Positions 16,964-25,800 of a DNA stretch of 41,390 nt are shown in pieces. A model generated the notes under the pieces. That model made no database searches. It was not told the origin of the DNA and was given only the letters and a program-made list of their open reading frames with translations. The stretch spans positions 1 through 41,390 of the forward strand of contig JACOSY010000040.1 in assembly GCA_016178595.1 (NCBI GenBank). Direction: 5' to 3'. How positions within the stretch are numbered: position 1 is the stretch's first letter; each line of letters begins with the position of its first letter. The position numbers and the translations under genes are program-made. Origin of the DNA: Ignavibacteria bacterium (lineage in GTDB: Bacteria; Bacteroidota; Ignavibacteria; UBA10030; SZUA-254).

Positions 16964-17194
16964 AGGTATGAATAACGCCTTCTTCGTTTCAGACCTCTGT
17001 TATTTTCATCTTCGGTCACCTTGTATGGAGATCATCTCTGAAGTTGCAACTGTCGTGTAAAAAGATTTACTACTGTGAGATGTTACGCCTTTATCTTGAC
17101 AAATACAATCTTCGCGTTATGAGTGGAGTTGATAAGAAGTTGAGATGGGACGCTTCTTGTGCGATCTCAGGCTCTTTACGCTTGAATCAGTATT

Positions 17195-17941
17195 TCACAG
17201 ATCAAGCGATTCACGGAAACTTTGCTCGTCGAGCGTTTGTGCTTGCCGCTCAATCCGATCCAGTGTCCGCTTCTGCCTGCTCAAGTTCAGATGGGCATCG
17301 GTGAAGAGATTGAGCGCGGAGCGGATTGCAACGAATCGTTCAGCCAGGACATTCAGGACGGGCGCCGCTTCGGCCTCGTACGTATGAGATTCTTCGGCTG
17401 CGGTCTCGTATTGACTGCGGCCGATCTGTTCGTAGTACTGAAGCGAGGGAGCGCCCTGGTTCTTGTTTCGCTGAAATATCATATCCGGAAAAAATCCCGT
17501 GAGAAAAAGAGAAACATTGCCAATGTGCCGTCGCAGGAAATACTGCTGGTGCTTGTCGACATCTCCCAGGAGTTGGAGGAGATCTACTGCATAGACGAAC
17601 TTCTCCCCCGGTGATGAAAAATTCCATAGCGCCTTATGTGATCGAAACTCGACACACACACCCGCGACATAATCGACCACGTCGTCATCTGCAATGTGCT
17701 TTCGATCCAGCGCCTGATAGATGAAGACGTAAAAGAAAAGCTGTGGTGAGATGGAGAGGAAGACCGGCGGGATTGTCATCGACTGCTCGAACAATTTCTT
17801 CCGGTGCAGCAGTTGCGTTACGCTTTCCGGCTCATTCGTCAATTGCATAATAGCATCGTGTTCGAGCGGCGTCTTGCCAAGTGTATGGGCGATAAACTCA
17901 CGATCGTGCTGTGTAAACTCCGCTCTCGTCTTGTAATACAT
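17195..17941 (-). CDS. Hypothetical protein, mostly helical, unknown function
   Basis: 248 residues, no signal peptide, no recognised catalytic motif. The N-terminus (MYYKTRAEFTQHDREFIAHT) and middle (LFFYVFIYQALDRKHIADDD) look like a soluble helical fold with one hydrophobic patch. The C-terminal 80 residues are strongly helical and charged, probably coiled coil. It stands alone on the minus strand, divergent from the YetF-like gene, with a shared upstream region near 17942-18081. I do not recognise a family; the coding call rests on frame length, composition and absence of a better alternative. Confidence 0.75.
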   Translation of the reverse strand: MYYKTRAEFTQHDREFIAHTLGKTPLEHDAIMQLTNEPESVTQLLHRKKLFEQSMTIPPVFLSISPQLFFYVFIYQALDRKHIADDDVVDYVAGVCVEFRSHKALWNFSSPGEKFVYAVDLLQLLGDVDKHQQYFLRRHIGNVSLFLTGFFPDMIFQRNKNQGAPSLQYYEQIGRSQYETAAEESHTYEAEAAPVLNVLAERFVAIRSALNLFTDAHLNLSRQKRTLDRIERQAQTLDEQSFRESLDL

Positions 17942-18081
17942 AGATCAACCGCATAATGTGATACATGCTCGTTCTCCATAGCATAATATCGCTTCTTCCC
18001 GTTATTGTCAATAGCTGTGTCGCCAACAGCACAGAAAGGAAAAAAGTTGATTCTCATTCCGGAAAGACTACATTAGGGGGC

Positions 18082-18600
18082 ATGTCGAACGTGCATCTCG
18101 ATATTATCCTTCGTTCAGCCGCTGTGTATGCCGTGGTCATCCTCGGGCTGAGGCTGCTGGGGAAGAAACATGTCGCGCAGCTATCGATTATCGATCTCGT
18201 TTTGATCCTTCTGATCAGCAACGCCGTACAGAATGCGATGGTCGGTGATGATTCCTCGTTGATCGGGGGGATCGTGGCTGCCGCAACGTTGCTGGTCGTG
18301 AATTACATTCTCACGATAGTATTGTACCGTTTTCGCCTTGCCGATAAACTTTTTGAAGGGACACCAACGCTGCTTGTTCATAATGGGAGCGCCATTCACA
18401 CTCACCTTGCGCAAGAGAAAATTACTGCCGATGAGCTTGAGCGCGTCATCAGAGAACATGGAATCGATGGCATTGCGGAAGTCAAATCGGCGATCATGGA
18501 AGTCGATGGAACGGTGAGCGTCGTTCCACGCGCGGGGAATGAGAAACACATCGAAACATTCAAGCGGCACAGAACAAAATTCCAGCAGAAGAGATCGTGA
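18082..18600 (+). CDS. YetF/DUF421 family membrane protein
   Basis: 172 residues from the ATG at 18082; a longer frame from 17965 would add an unlikely leader overlapping the divergent gene region. Three N-terminal membrane helices (about 8-95) are followed by the cytosolic DUF421 domain. Family signatures are RLLGKKHVAQLSIIDLVLIL near residue 24-43 and the segment where a short beta region (LFEGTPTLLVHNG) leads into ITADELERVIREHGI and SAIMEVDGTVSVVP. Members of this family act in spore germination or unknown membrane processes in other bacteria. Its TGA overlaps the GTG of the next gene (GTGA), so the two are translationally coupled. Confidence 0.88.
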   Translation: MSNVHLDIILRSAAVYAVVILGLRLLGKKHVAQLSIIDLVLILLISNAVQNAMVGDDSSLIGGIVAAATLLVVNYILTIVLYRFRLADKLFEGTPTLLVHNGSAIHTHLAQEKITADELERVIREHGIDGIAEVKSAIMEVDGTVSVVPRAGNEKHIETFKRHRTKFQQKRS

Positions 18601-19517
18601 AGAGCGTTGCTTTCGTACTGCACCTTTGTTTCGTCATTCTTCCTCCGGCATTGCATGGCCAGATACCTGCCCAGATTGAGCGACGGATACAGTTCTACGC
18701 CGCTGAAGGGGGTGGTCGAATTGGTGTCGCTGCCAAGAATCTCCACACGGGAGAAGTCATTGCGCTGGATGCCGATTCGCTCTTTCCGACCGCGAGCATT
18801 ATCAAACTGCCCGTGCTTATGGAACTCTTCTACCAAAGTGAGCAACAGCCCGCGCTGTTGCGCAAACCAATCCCACTCTACGATAGTCTCAAGAAACCCA
18901 GCGATGGCGTCCTTCGCCTCCTTCATGAGGGACAAACGCTTCAACTCATCGACATTGCCACGCTCATGATCGTGCTGAGCGACAATACAGCGACAAACTA
19001 CGTCATCGATCAACTTGGCACAACGCACGACGAGAAACTCGAAGCCGTCAATGCTCGAATGCAATCATTGGGCTTGAAGCATACGCGACTTCTGAACAAG
19101 CTCTACTCATGGACGACGAAGAAGAAAACGGAGGAAGCGCGACGTTTCGGTATCGGCGTCAGTTGCCCATCCGATATGGCGATGTTGTTGGAGAAACTTG
19201 CAAAAGGCGAGGTCGTGAACAAGAGCGTGAGCGATTCCATCATCGCAATTCTACGGAATCAACAAGACGTCACGAAGGCCGCTCGTCTCCTGCCATTCAT
19301 GGAGGATACAACGTTGTGGATCGCAAACAAGACTGGAACGCTGGATGACGTGAAGAACGACGTGGGGATTGTCTCCTGTTCCCGCTCAGCGTATGTCTAC
19401 GCAATCTTCTATGATGAGGGGAAAAATCTCGGTGAGCAGGTCGACAACTCGGCGACACTTGCCGTCGCCAGAGTATCGCGACTTCTTTTTGATTACTTCA
19501 CACAGAAGGGCAACTGA
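18597..19517 (+). CDS. Class A beta-lactamase-like serine hydrolase (secreted)
   Basis: 306 residues with an N-terminal signal peptide (about 1-21, HG/QIP). The penicillin-interacting motifs are present: S67-x-x-K70 (TASIIKLP), S128-D129-N130 (LSDNTATN) and K245-T-G (NKTGTLDDVKND). The Omega-loop Glu that deacylates beta-lactams in class A enzymes is not obvious around LLNKLYSWTTKKKTEEARR. It may therefore be a PBP4b/beta-lactamase2-type hydrolase and not a true resistance enzyme. It starts at a GTG overlapping the stop of the YetF-like gene and ends back-to-back with the convergent gene at 19518. Confidence 0.85.
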   Translation: MKSVAFVLHLCFVILPPALHGQIPAQIERRIQFYAAEGGGRIGVAAKNLHTGEVIALDADSLFPTASIIKLPVLMELFYQSEQQPALLRKPIPLYDSLKKPSDGVLRLLHEGQTLQLIDIATLMIVLSDNTATNYVIDQLGTTHDEKLEAVNARMQSLGLKHTRLLNKLYSWTTKKKTEEARRFGIGVSCPSDMAMLLEKLAKGEVVNKSVSDSIIAILRNQQDVTKAARLLPFMEDTTLWIANKTGTLDDVKNDVGIVSCSRSAYVYAIFYDEGKNLGEQVDNSATLAVARVSRLLFDYFTQKGN

Positions 19518-20666
19518 CTACCGTTTTGCCGGGAAAGATTTCTGATCATCCCGATTGAGCAGCCTGCCGCTGAGCGTGGCGTGCAGCATCTCGTAGTCGA
19601 TCGGCTTCGTAATAAACTCATCAATGCCGAGGCGCCGTCCGATGATTTCCGTCGTTCGATCGAATGTTTCTGAGATGAAGAAAAACGGGACATGCTTTGT
19701 CTTGCCGGTTGAACGTATTGCCTGGTAGAGATCGAAGCCGCTGGCGTTCTTCTCAAAGTTCAGCTCGGAAATCACGACATCCGGTATCGCCATCTTTATC
19801 GTCGCGAGTGCTTCTTCGGGACTGATTGCCGCGGCAACTGCGTACGACTGAAGTCGCAGCGTGCGTGTCAGTTCTCGCAGGGTAGCCTCGTCGCCATCGA
19901 CAATCAGGATCATTCCTCTCACCTTGTTCTTCCGAACTTCCCGCAGCAGCGCCATCTCGATCGAGGAATGATCGACCCGTGAAATTTCAAATTTGGACCT
20001 GAGTGTATCGATCATCTCGTCACTAAATGCAGCAAGTCCGCCGTTCACCCAAATCTCGTGGAGGGCTTCCTTGTAAAACGAATTTCGAACATCTCGTTCA
20101 AGATTTGTTCGGGTTTCTTCGGGAATCTTCAAATCCTTCTGTACATTTGCGAGGATTTCCTGCTGAGCCATGGCCGGTCTGCCGTTCGCCCACGATTCCT
20201 TTAACAGCGCGCGAAATTTATATTCGCTCTCTTTCGAAATTCCGGTAGCGCTGTCGATCTGCAGCTCGGAGAGACGTTGCTGGAGCGCTTTCGCGTATGT
20301 ATTATCCGGGTCGATGACGAGCACCTTCGAAACTTGCTCTCCGGCTCTCTTGAAGTGCCCATCCTCAAGATACTGTCGTGCAGAGACAAGGAATGTGTTG
20401 ACCTGATTTGACTTTCGCTTGATGATCAGGTCCCTGTACTTCCGCACTTCCATTTGGAGTTCATCGCGAAGTCCAAAACGCTGCGAAAGCTGGTTGGTAA
20501 GGAATTGAATGCGATCCTGATAGGAGAGCGCCGTCGTGCTATCGGGTTGAACGTGCAGGGCTTTTTGGAGCCATTCATCGGCGGCGATGTATCGCCCTTC
20601 ACGGATGCACTTGTCCGCCTCCTTCAACCACTCATCGACCTGCATCTTTTGCGCTGGGCTGATCAT
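19518..20666 (-). CDS. TPR-like protein with C-terminal pseudo-receiver domain
   Basis: 382 residues. The N-terminal ~135 residues form TPR-like helical repeats (WLKEADKCIREGRYIAADE, ARQYLEDGHFKRAGEQVSKV). A middle helical region follows, then a receiver domain (about 252-372) starting LIVDGDEATLRELTRTL. The phospho-acceptor position holds Glu301 (PDVVISELNF) in place of Asp, while acidic D257/D259 and Lys354 (EFITKPIDYEM) remain. Such a substitution often gives a constitutively on-like receiver. The ATG at 20666 has GGAGGATCAGGCA before it. The start lies 36 bp after the cytochrome c stop, so it is probably the last gene of the porin-lipoprotein-cytochrome operon. Confidence 0.85.
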   Translation of the reverse strand: MISPAQKMQVDEWLKEADKCIREGRYIAADEWLQKALHVQPDSTTALSYQDRIQFLTNQLSQRFGLRDELQMEVRKYRDLIIKRKSNQVNTFLVSARQYLEDGHFKRAGEQVSKVLVIDPDNTYAKALQQRLSELQIDSATGISKESEYKFRALLKESWANGRPAMAQQEILANVQKDLKIPEETRTNLERDVRNSFYKEALHEIWVNGGLAAFSDEMIDTLRSKFEISRVDHSSIEMALLREVRKNKVRGMILIVDGDEATLRELTRTLRLQSYAVAAAISPEEALATIKMAIPDVVISELNFEKNASGFDLYQAIRSTGKTKHVPFFFISETFDRTTEIIGRRLGIDEFITKPIDYEMLHATLSGRLLNRDDQKSFPAKR

Positions 20667-20702
20667 TGCCTGATCCTCCGTTTGCCGGCTTGGCTGGATG
20701 TC

Positions 20703-21137
20703 TTAATTGTTCTTCGCACCCTGGTTAATCCATGTCTTGATAATTTGGACGGTGTCTTGAGGAAATGGCGTCTTGCGTTTCAAGGGCATCGGATCGCCGA
20801 GCGGAGGTTTCGCCATGCTAAGTTTCATAACGAGTAAGCTCGAGTCTGCTTTGCCCGGTACGATGGGTTTGCCGTGCTTGCCGCCTGCCATCATGTTGTC
20901 GTACGTGTCGAGGTACAGCTCGCTCGGATTCATCTCATCCTCGGTGTGGCAGGGGAGGCAGTATTTTTTCACGATCGGCTGGATGTCTTTCTTATAGGAA
21001 ACCTGCGCAGGCGGCGGGGCCGTTTTCTTTCTATCCGTTTTCTTCGGGTGGTTTTTTTGTGCCTTCTGTACGACGAATGCCGTCAGCGTAATGGCAATGA
21101 GAACGAGAAGACTTGCATTGATGAGTTGTTTGATCAT
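20703..21137 (-). CDS. Membrane-anchored monoheme cytochrome c-like protein
   Basis: 144 residues: an N-terminal membrane anchor or uncleaved signal (about 5-23), a Lys/Pro-rich linker, then a cytochrome c-like domain. It has one heme-binding motif C60-LP-C63-H64 (KKYCLPCHTEDEM) and candidate distal methionines in MKLSMAKPP and LGDPMPLKRK. The pattern (YKKDIQPIVKKYCLPCH, then GGKHGKPIVPGKADSSLL) resembles the planctomycete-type cytochrome c domain. It probably works in the periplasm in electron transfer. It begins 3 bp after the lipoprotein gene and belongs to the same operon as the heme-motif porin. Confidence 0.88.
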   Translation of the reverse strand: MIKQLINASLLVLIAITLTAFVVQKAQKNHPKKTDRKKTAPPPAQVSYKKDIQPIVKKYCLPCHTEDEMNPSELYLDTYDNMMAGGKHGKPIVPGKADSSLLVMKLSMAKPPLGDPMPLKRKTPFPQDTVQIIKTWINQGAKNN

Positions 21138-21140
21138 ACG

Positions 21141-21509
21141 TTATTGCACGTGAATGAAGTGATTTAATGGTGATGTTACAACGACAATCTGAATAGTGAC
21201 GGTATTTTGTGTAGGAGCAGAGTCGCCGATGCGGATGTGATCCGTGCCGGATGAAAGCGCCGAATGAATATGCACGATGGTCGAATCGAGGGAAACCGAA
21301 GCGATGTTTGCCTTTGGCGACTGCAAGATAACGTAGGGAGGAACACCGCCGCTCAGCGAGACGGTCGTGTCCCTTCCGCCAACCATTGTTACTGACGATG
21401 GCGTGGCGAAAATGTAATTGGCGATCACCGGATTCTCGTCGTCCTTCTTACATCCAGTCAAGGCTGCGACACAAAGGGTGATCGCTATGATAAGAAATCT
21501 ACCCGACAT
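21141..21509 (-). CDS. Small lipoprotein with Ig-like fold
   Basis: 122 residues from the ATG at 21509, which shares its A with the TAA stop of the upstream porin gene (TAATG). The signal peptide ends in a lipobox CVAALTGCKK, so the product is probably an outer-membrane or periplasmic lipoprotein. The rest is beta-rich (SSVTMVGGRDTTVSLSGG, PPYVILQSPKANIASVSL), like a small bacterial Ig/cadherin-type domain. No enzyme motif is seen. Its tight coupling to the porin and cytochrome genes suggests it accompanies them at the cell envelope. Confidence 0.82.
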   Translation of the reverse strand: MSGRFLIIAITLCVAALTGCKKDDENPVIANYIFATPSSVTMVGGRDTTVSLSGGVPPYVILQSPKANIASVSLDSTIVHIHSALSSGTDHIRIGDSAPTQNTVTIQIVVVTSPLNHFIHVQ

Positions 21510-22681
21510 TAAAACCACACGTGCATCTGAATAAGGGCCTGATCATTTGTTACCGCAGGCTCTTCGATATTAATACGGTATTGCGGGCGTACCTCGACGA
21601 AATTATACGGATAAAATTCGAAACCCAGTGTAACACGCTTCACCGAATTTACACTCGATCCTGCCGGATCATTCACGGTTCCTTGCAGCGGATCAAAGAG
21701 ATCGAATTTCCCGATTGCCCACACACCGTCGACGATCCGGTAATCAGCCTCAGCGTACGCCGCCATAGCATGAGCACCCGGAATGATTAAAGTTCCCGAG
21801 AGCATATTATGCGTCCAATCCATTTCTCCCATAACGACGAAGCAGCTATCGGGTGTCGCAAAGCCCGCTGAAATTCCTCCCATCTTATAGCTGCCGAATC
21901 CATAACCCGAAACACCGAGACGGAATGGAACCGATGACAGCATCCCGTTATATTCGAGCTTAACACAAAATGCTTTGTCTTTCTGAAAGTCGATCTTCCG
22001 AAAATTCCCGGTTCCATTCAAAATGCTCGCGGTGACGAACAAGTTTTCGATGTATCCTCCAACTTCCACACCGATGTCCCGGTAGTTCGGAATGAATAAC
22101 AATCCCGTGTTGAGAGGCCCACCGGGAATAAAGCCGAGATCTCCTCCGCGAATATAGGAAGTATGGTCATCGATTCTCCAGCCATAGTCGGGGAGAAATG
22201 CGCCGCCTTTGATGTACCACTGGTTCGGGAGAATGCGCGCAATGCCGAAGACTTCAGGACCGACGAGGGCTCCATAGCCGCTGTTCACGATATCCTGCTT
22301 GAAGTAGAACGTAAACTTTTTTCCCAGCTTTGCCGCGCCGTAGATGGTTGTCGTCATCGCGTGGAATGAAGTCTTGCCGGACTGACCGTCGGACGGATCC
22401 GTAGCAAAATCGTAGATGAACTGCGAGCGGTAGTCGCCGCCGATGGAAATGTTGTCGTTCAGCTTGCCGCTGAAGGTGAAATCGTCGTCGCGCGTCGCGC
22501 GGAGCGGGAGGACATCGGAGCTGAAGGTGGTGCCGTAGTCGGTGCGCATCTGTCCGCCCGTCGGATTGACGTGGCACGCGGCGCACTTTGCGCCGGTCAT
22601 AAGCGCGAAGCGGGGAAGAGCGAACGAAAACTGCGTGATGAGGAATGTTGCAACGGCAAGAATCCCGAACGTACGTTTCAT
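21509..22681 (-). CDS. Outer-membrane porin-like beta-barrel with N-terminal CxxCH motif
   Basis: 390 residues from the ATG at 22681, preceded by AAGGGGC; an upstream frame extension lacks a signal peptide. A signal peptide (about 1-22) is followed by LMTGAKCAACHVNPTGGQMR with a heme-type motif C33-AA-C36-H37, then a beta-barrel of alternating strands ending in VWF, the aromatic C-terminus of outer-membrane proteins. Similar porins with a single N-terminal CxxCH are known to me from Ignavibacteria and Acidobacteria annotations, with unknown role; the motif may bind heme or a metal. The downstream lipoprotein and cytochrome c suggest electron transfer at the outer membrane. Confidence 0.85.
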   Translation of the reverse strand: MKRTFGILAVATFLITQFSFALPRFALMTGAKCAACHVNPTGGQMRTDYGTTFSSDVLPLRATRDDDFTFSGKLNDNISIGGDYRSQFIYDFATDPSDGQSGKTSFHAMTTTIYGAAKLGKKFTFYFKQDIVNSGYGALVGPEVFGIARILPNQWYIKGGAFLPDYGWRIDDHTSYIRGGDLGFIPGGPLNTGLLFIPNYRDIGVEVGGYIENLFVTASILNGTGNFRKIDFQKDKAFCVKLEYNGMLSSVPFRLGVSGYGFGSYKMGGISAGFATPDSCFVVMGEMDWTHNMLSGTLIIPGAHAMAAYAEADYRIVDGVWAIGKFDLFDPLQGTVNDPAGSSVNSVKRVTLGFEFYPYNFVEVRPQYRINIEEPAVTNDQALIQMHVWF

Positions 22682-22773
22682 TGAATGCCCCTTTGTTTGT
22701 GATCGATGAAAATATGCGATGATTTTCAGTCGGAGAAATGTACACAATGAGAGGTACTTTTGCAACTTGACAT

Positions 22774-22805
22774 GAGAAAGCCGACCCCGCAGGATCGGCT
22801 TTCTC
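22774..22805 (-). terminator. 11-bp hairpin downstream of the large T9SS gene
   Basis: GAGAAAGCCGA (22774-22784) pairs perfectly with TCGGCTTTCTC (22795-22805). It lies 35 bp past the stop of the T9SS gene at 22840-26445 and before the porin operon on the same strand. There is no clear U-run, so efficiency is uncertain. Confidence 0.55.
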
Positions 22806-22839
22806 AATACTCTCTACTCGATACTTGTTATTTGCATAC

Positions 22840-25800
22840 TTACTTCATCAATATCATCTTCCTCACGCTCACAAACGAGCCAGCCTGCAATCGGTAGAAG
22901 TAAATGCCGCTCGTGAGTTTCGTGGCGTCGAAGCGAACAGTATGTTGACCGGCTTCGTATTCCTTGCCGTCAATCAACGTCGCAACTTCCTGACCGATAA
23001 GGTTGTAGAGCTTCAGCGTCACGTTCGTTGCCATCGGCAGGCTGAACGAGATCGACGTCGTTGGATTGAACGGATTCGGATAATTTTGCTCGAGTGCGTA
23101 GGCTATGGGAAGCGCTTTTCCTTGAACATCTAGGAACAGTCGATCGCCGATAGACTGCACAGTCGCTGATCCGCTTCCGCTCATCTTAGCAATGACTTTT
23201 CCGTTTGCATCGGCGAGACTGTATGATGCGTCGTCGCTCCGGATCGACCATGTTATCGTTATCGCACCAACCGCCGATTGTACCTGAACCGGATACTCAA
23301 GCGCCTTCTCGATGGTTGCCGGATGCAGCTCAATCAATCGTTGCGATCCGAACCGGACATCGAACGCTTCTGCAGGCGGCAGAGGAGGAACTTCATACTT
23401 GTTCACATCGATATTGTTTCCCGTTCCTCCGAAGTACAGCACCTGTGAACGTCCGGCTGCATCGCTGATTGTCATGGAGTTCAGATTGATGCCTGCTTCT
23501 GTCGCCGGTTGTGCTTTGGGAATGGCTGTGCCCGCCGTTATCGTCAATGTTCCGGCTGCGGATACTTTCACCCAATACCCCTTGCCGGGCTGGATCGAGG
23601 TTGCGGAAACGTAGCTTCCATTGAACCCAAAATAATTCGATGTGATGATTTCGGAAGGAGTGGTCGAGATCGAGGAAGTCGCAACCGGCGAAGAGATTGC
23701 ACCGATCAAGTTCCATCCCTCCATTATCGGGATCGTCTGACTCGTTCGCGGCTCGCCGGGCACGGTGAAAGCTTGCGCAACTGCGAACTTGAGCCAGTAG
23801 CCGTAGTTGTAATCGAGGACGCTGGCTACAACATAACCATTCCCATCGTATCCGAACGCCTCGGAAATCGCGCCGGGGAACACCGCGGAACGATGCGCAT
23901 CGGCGACTGTTACGGGGAGCGACACGAGATTCCACCGATGCAGCACCGACATGGTTCCAATTTGTCCGCTGCCCGCGTCGGAGAGTTGTGCATCAACGGT
24001 TGCAATGGTCGGAGTGTTGTTCGAATAACTGACGGTTATCGGCACACTCGTCGTAGTCTTTCCGGGTTTCTGGAATGTCACCGTGTACGATCCAGGCGCA
24101 AGACCTGTCGCCATGTAACTTCCGTCCGAACCGGTAATCGAACTCCCAACGGCTGCGTGCGATTGATCCAGCACCGTCACGACAACGCCGGGAAGCGGAG
24201 TGAGCGAGCTGGGAATATTTACGTTCGTGCTGCCATTGGTTTGTACCATGCCCGCGACGCTGTTCAATCCATCGATGGAATCAGGCTGCACGTAGACATT
24301 AATTCCACCAACAGAATCTGAGAAGACTGCGACGGCAGTTGCACTATCGAGGAATGGCGTTCCACCCGAAGTGTTGTAGAATGTCGGCACGTACTCTCCA
24401 CGTGGTAAAGCAAGAACGACGTAGTAGCCGTCCGGCAAGCCGTGCAAAAGATAATTTCCTGCCGTATCGGTGTGCGTGAAGAAGGTCATGCCGCTGAAGG
24501 CAGAGTCGGGTGCAGGTTTGTGGAAGCCGACAACAAGTCCACGAATCCTTGCGCTGTCGGTCGCACTGAAGAGTGTTCCTGAAAGCAGTCCACTTCCGTG
24601 ATGAATCTGGCGGAGATCGAAATCGATTCCCGTCGTATCGTGCTGCAGGTCGATGACGTTGGCATCGAGCGGCGAACTCTTGTGATCAAAGAATTGCGGA
24701 AAGTATCCTTCCATCATCGCGCCGACGATGTAATGCCCGCTGCGCAGTTGTACGCTGTACGATCCATTCTCATCGGTCCATGCCGTATGCACGAGTTCAT
24801 GATCGTCACCGTCGCCATCCAACAAATCCTCGAGTGGGCGATCATGGACGATACGGAAGATCAATACTCGTGCACCGCTAAGCGGGTGAGAGGAATCGTC
24901 TCGTACTGTTCCCGAGAGAGGAAAGAATTCCGGAACGATACTGCTTGGCTGCAGTGTGAAGTTTACCGTTACGCTTGAACTTTCGGCCACGGTCACTGGA
25001 GTTGCGTTCTCAATACGCTCGACGCCGTCGTACCACTGTGCGGCGTACACAAGCTCGCTATCCGGCTTCGCACGAACAAAGTAGATGGAAGGATTCACCA
25101 TTGGAAAACTGTACTGTCCGGAGTCGTCCGTCCGCGCACGCATGACGAATTCACCGTGATGGACGTCGAACAGCTTGATCGTCACAAACGGCACACCCTG
25201 ACCTGCAAGGTTTCGCACCGTGCCACTGATGCTGCCCGGGTTGCCCGAGAAAATGTAAAGGGGAAATTCCTGTTCCGCGTTTGCGTAGACCGAGTCACAG
25301 ATTGTCGCTTTGATTTCCACACCAACAATACCTGCATGAACGGGTGTCCATTGCACAAGCCCTGTGGCCGGATCAATCGTCATCCCATCGGGAGCGTGTT
25401 CAAGACTGAAGCAAACCGTATGTCCGGGCGGATTGGTCACAACATCCGCATCATATTGGTAGAGCTGTCCCACCATCGCGGTGTGCGGTGGTGTCGACGT
25501 GAAATGGATACTGGCTTCATCGTTCGGAAGCATGATGATGTTCGATGGAAAGCTCTCAGCCGAGTCACGCAGATAAACGGCAGTGACATCATACAAATAT
25601 CGGCCGGAAAGATCGATTGTCGTATCGAGATACTGTGTTTGGTCCGTTCTCCCGATGACCGCCGGCAAACTGTCGTGGAATGTCCATCGGTATACATTGT
25701 ACCAGAGTATCACTGCGTCATTCTCAGGTCGATCCCATTGCAGCGCGGCAAAATTATTCTCGATGTGACCTTCGAGATTGTACGGTCCCAGTGGCCGACC

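Noticed and set aside
22774-22805. Treating the hairpin as an attenuator of the porin operon
   Set aside because: It lies upstream of the porin start (22681) on the transcript, but it is also just past the stop of the T9SS gene on the same strand. The simpler reading is a 3' hairpin of that gene.
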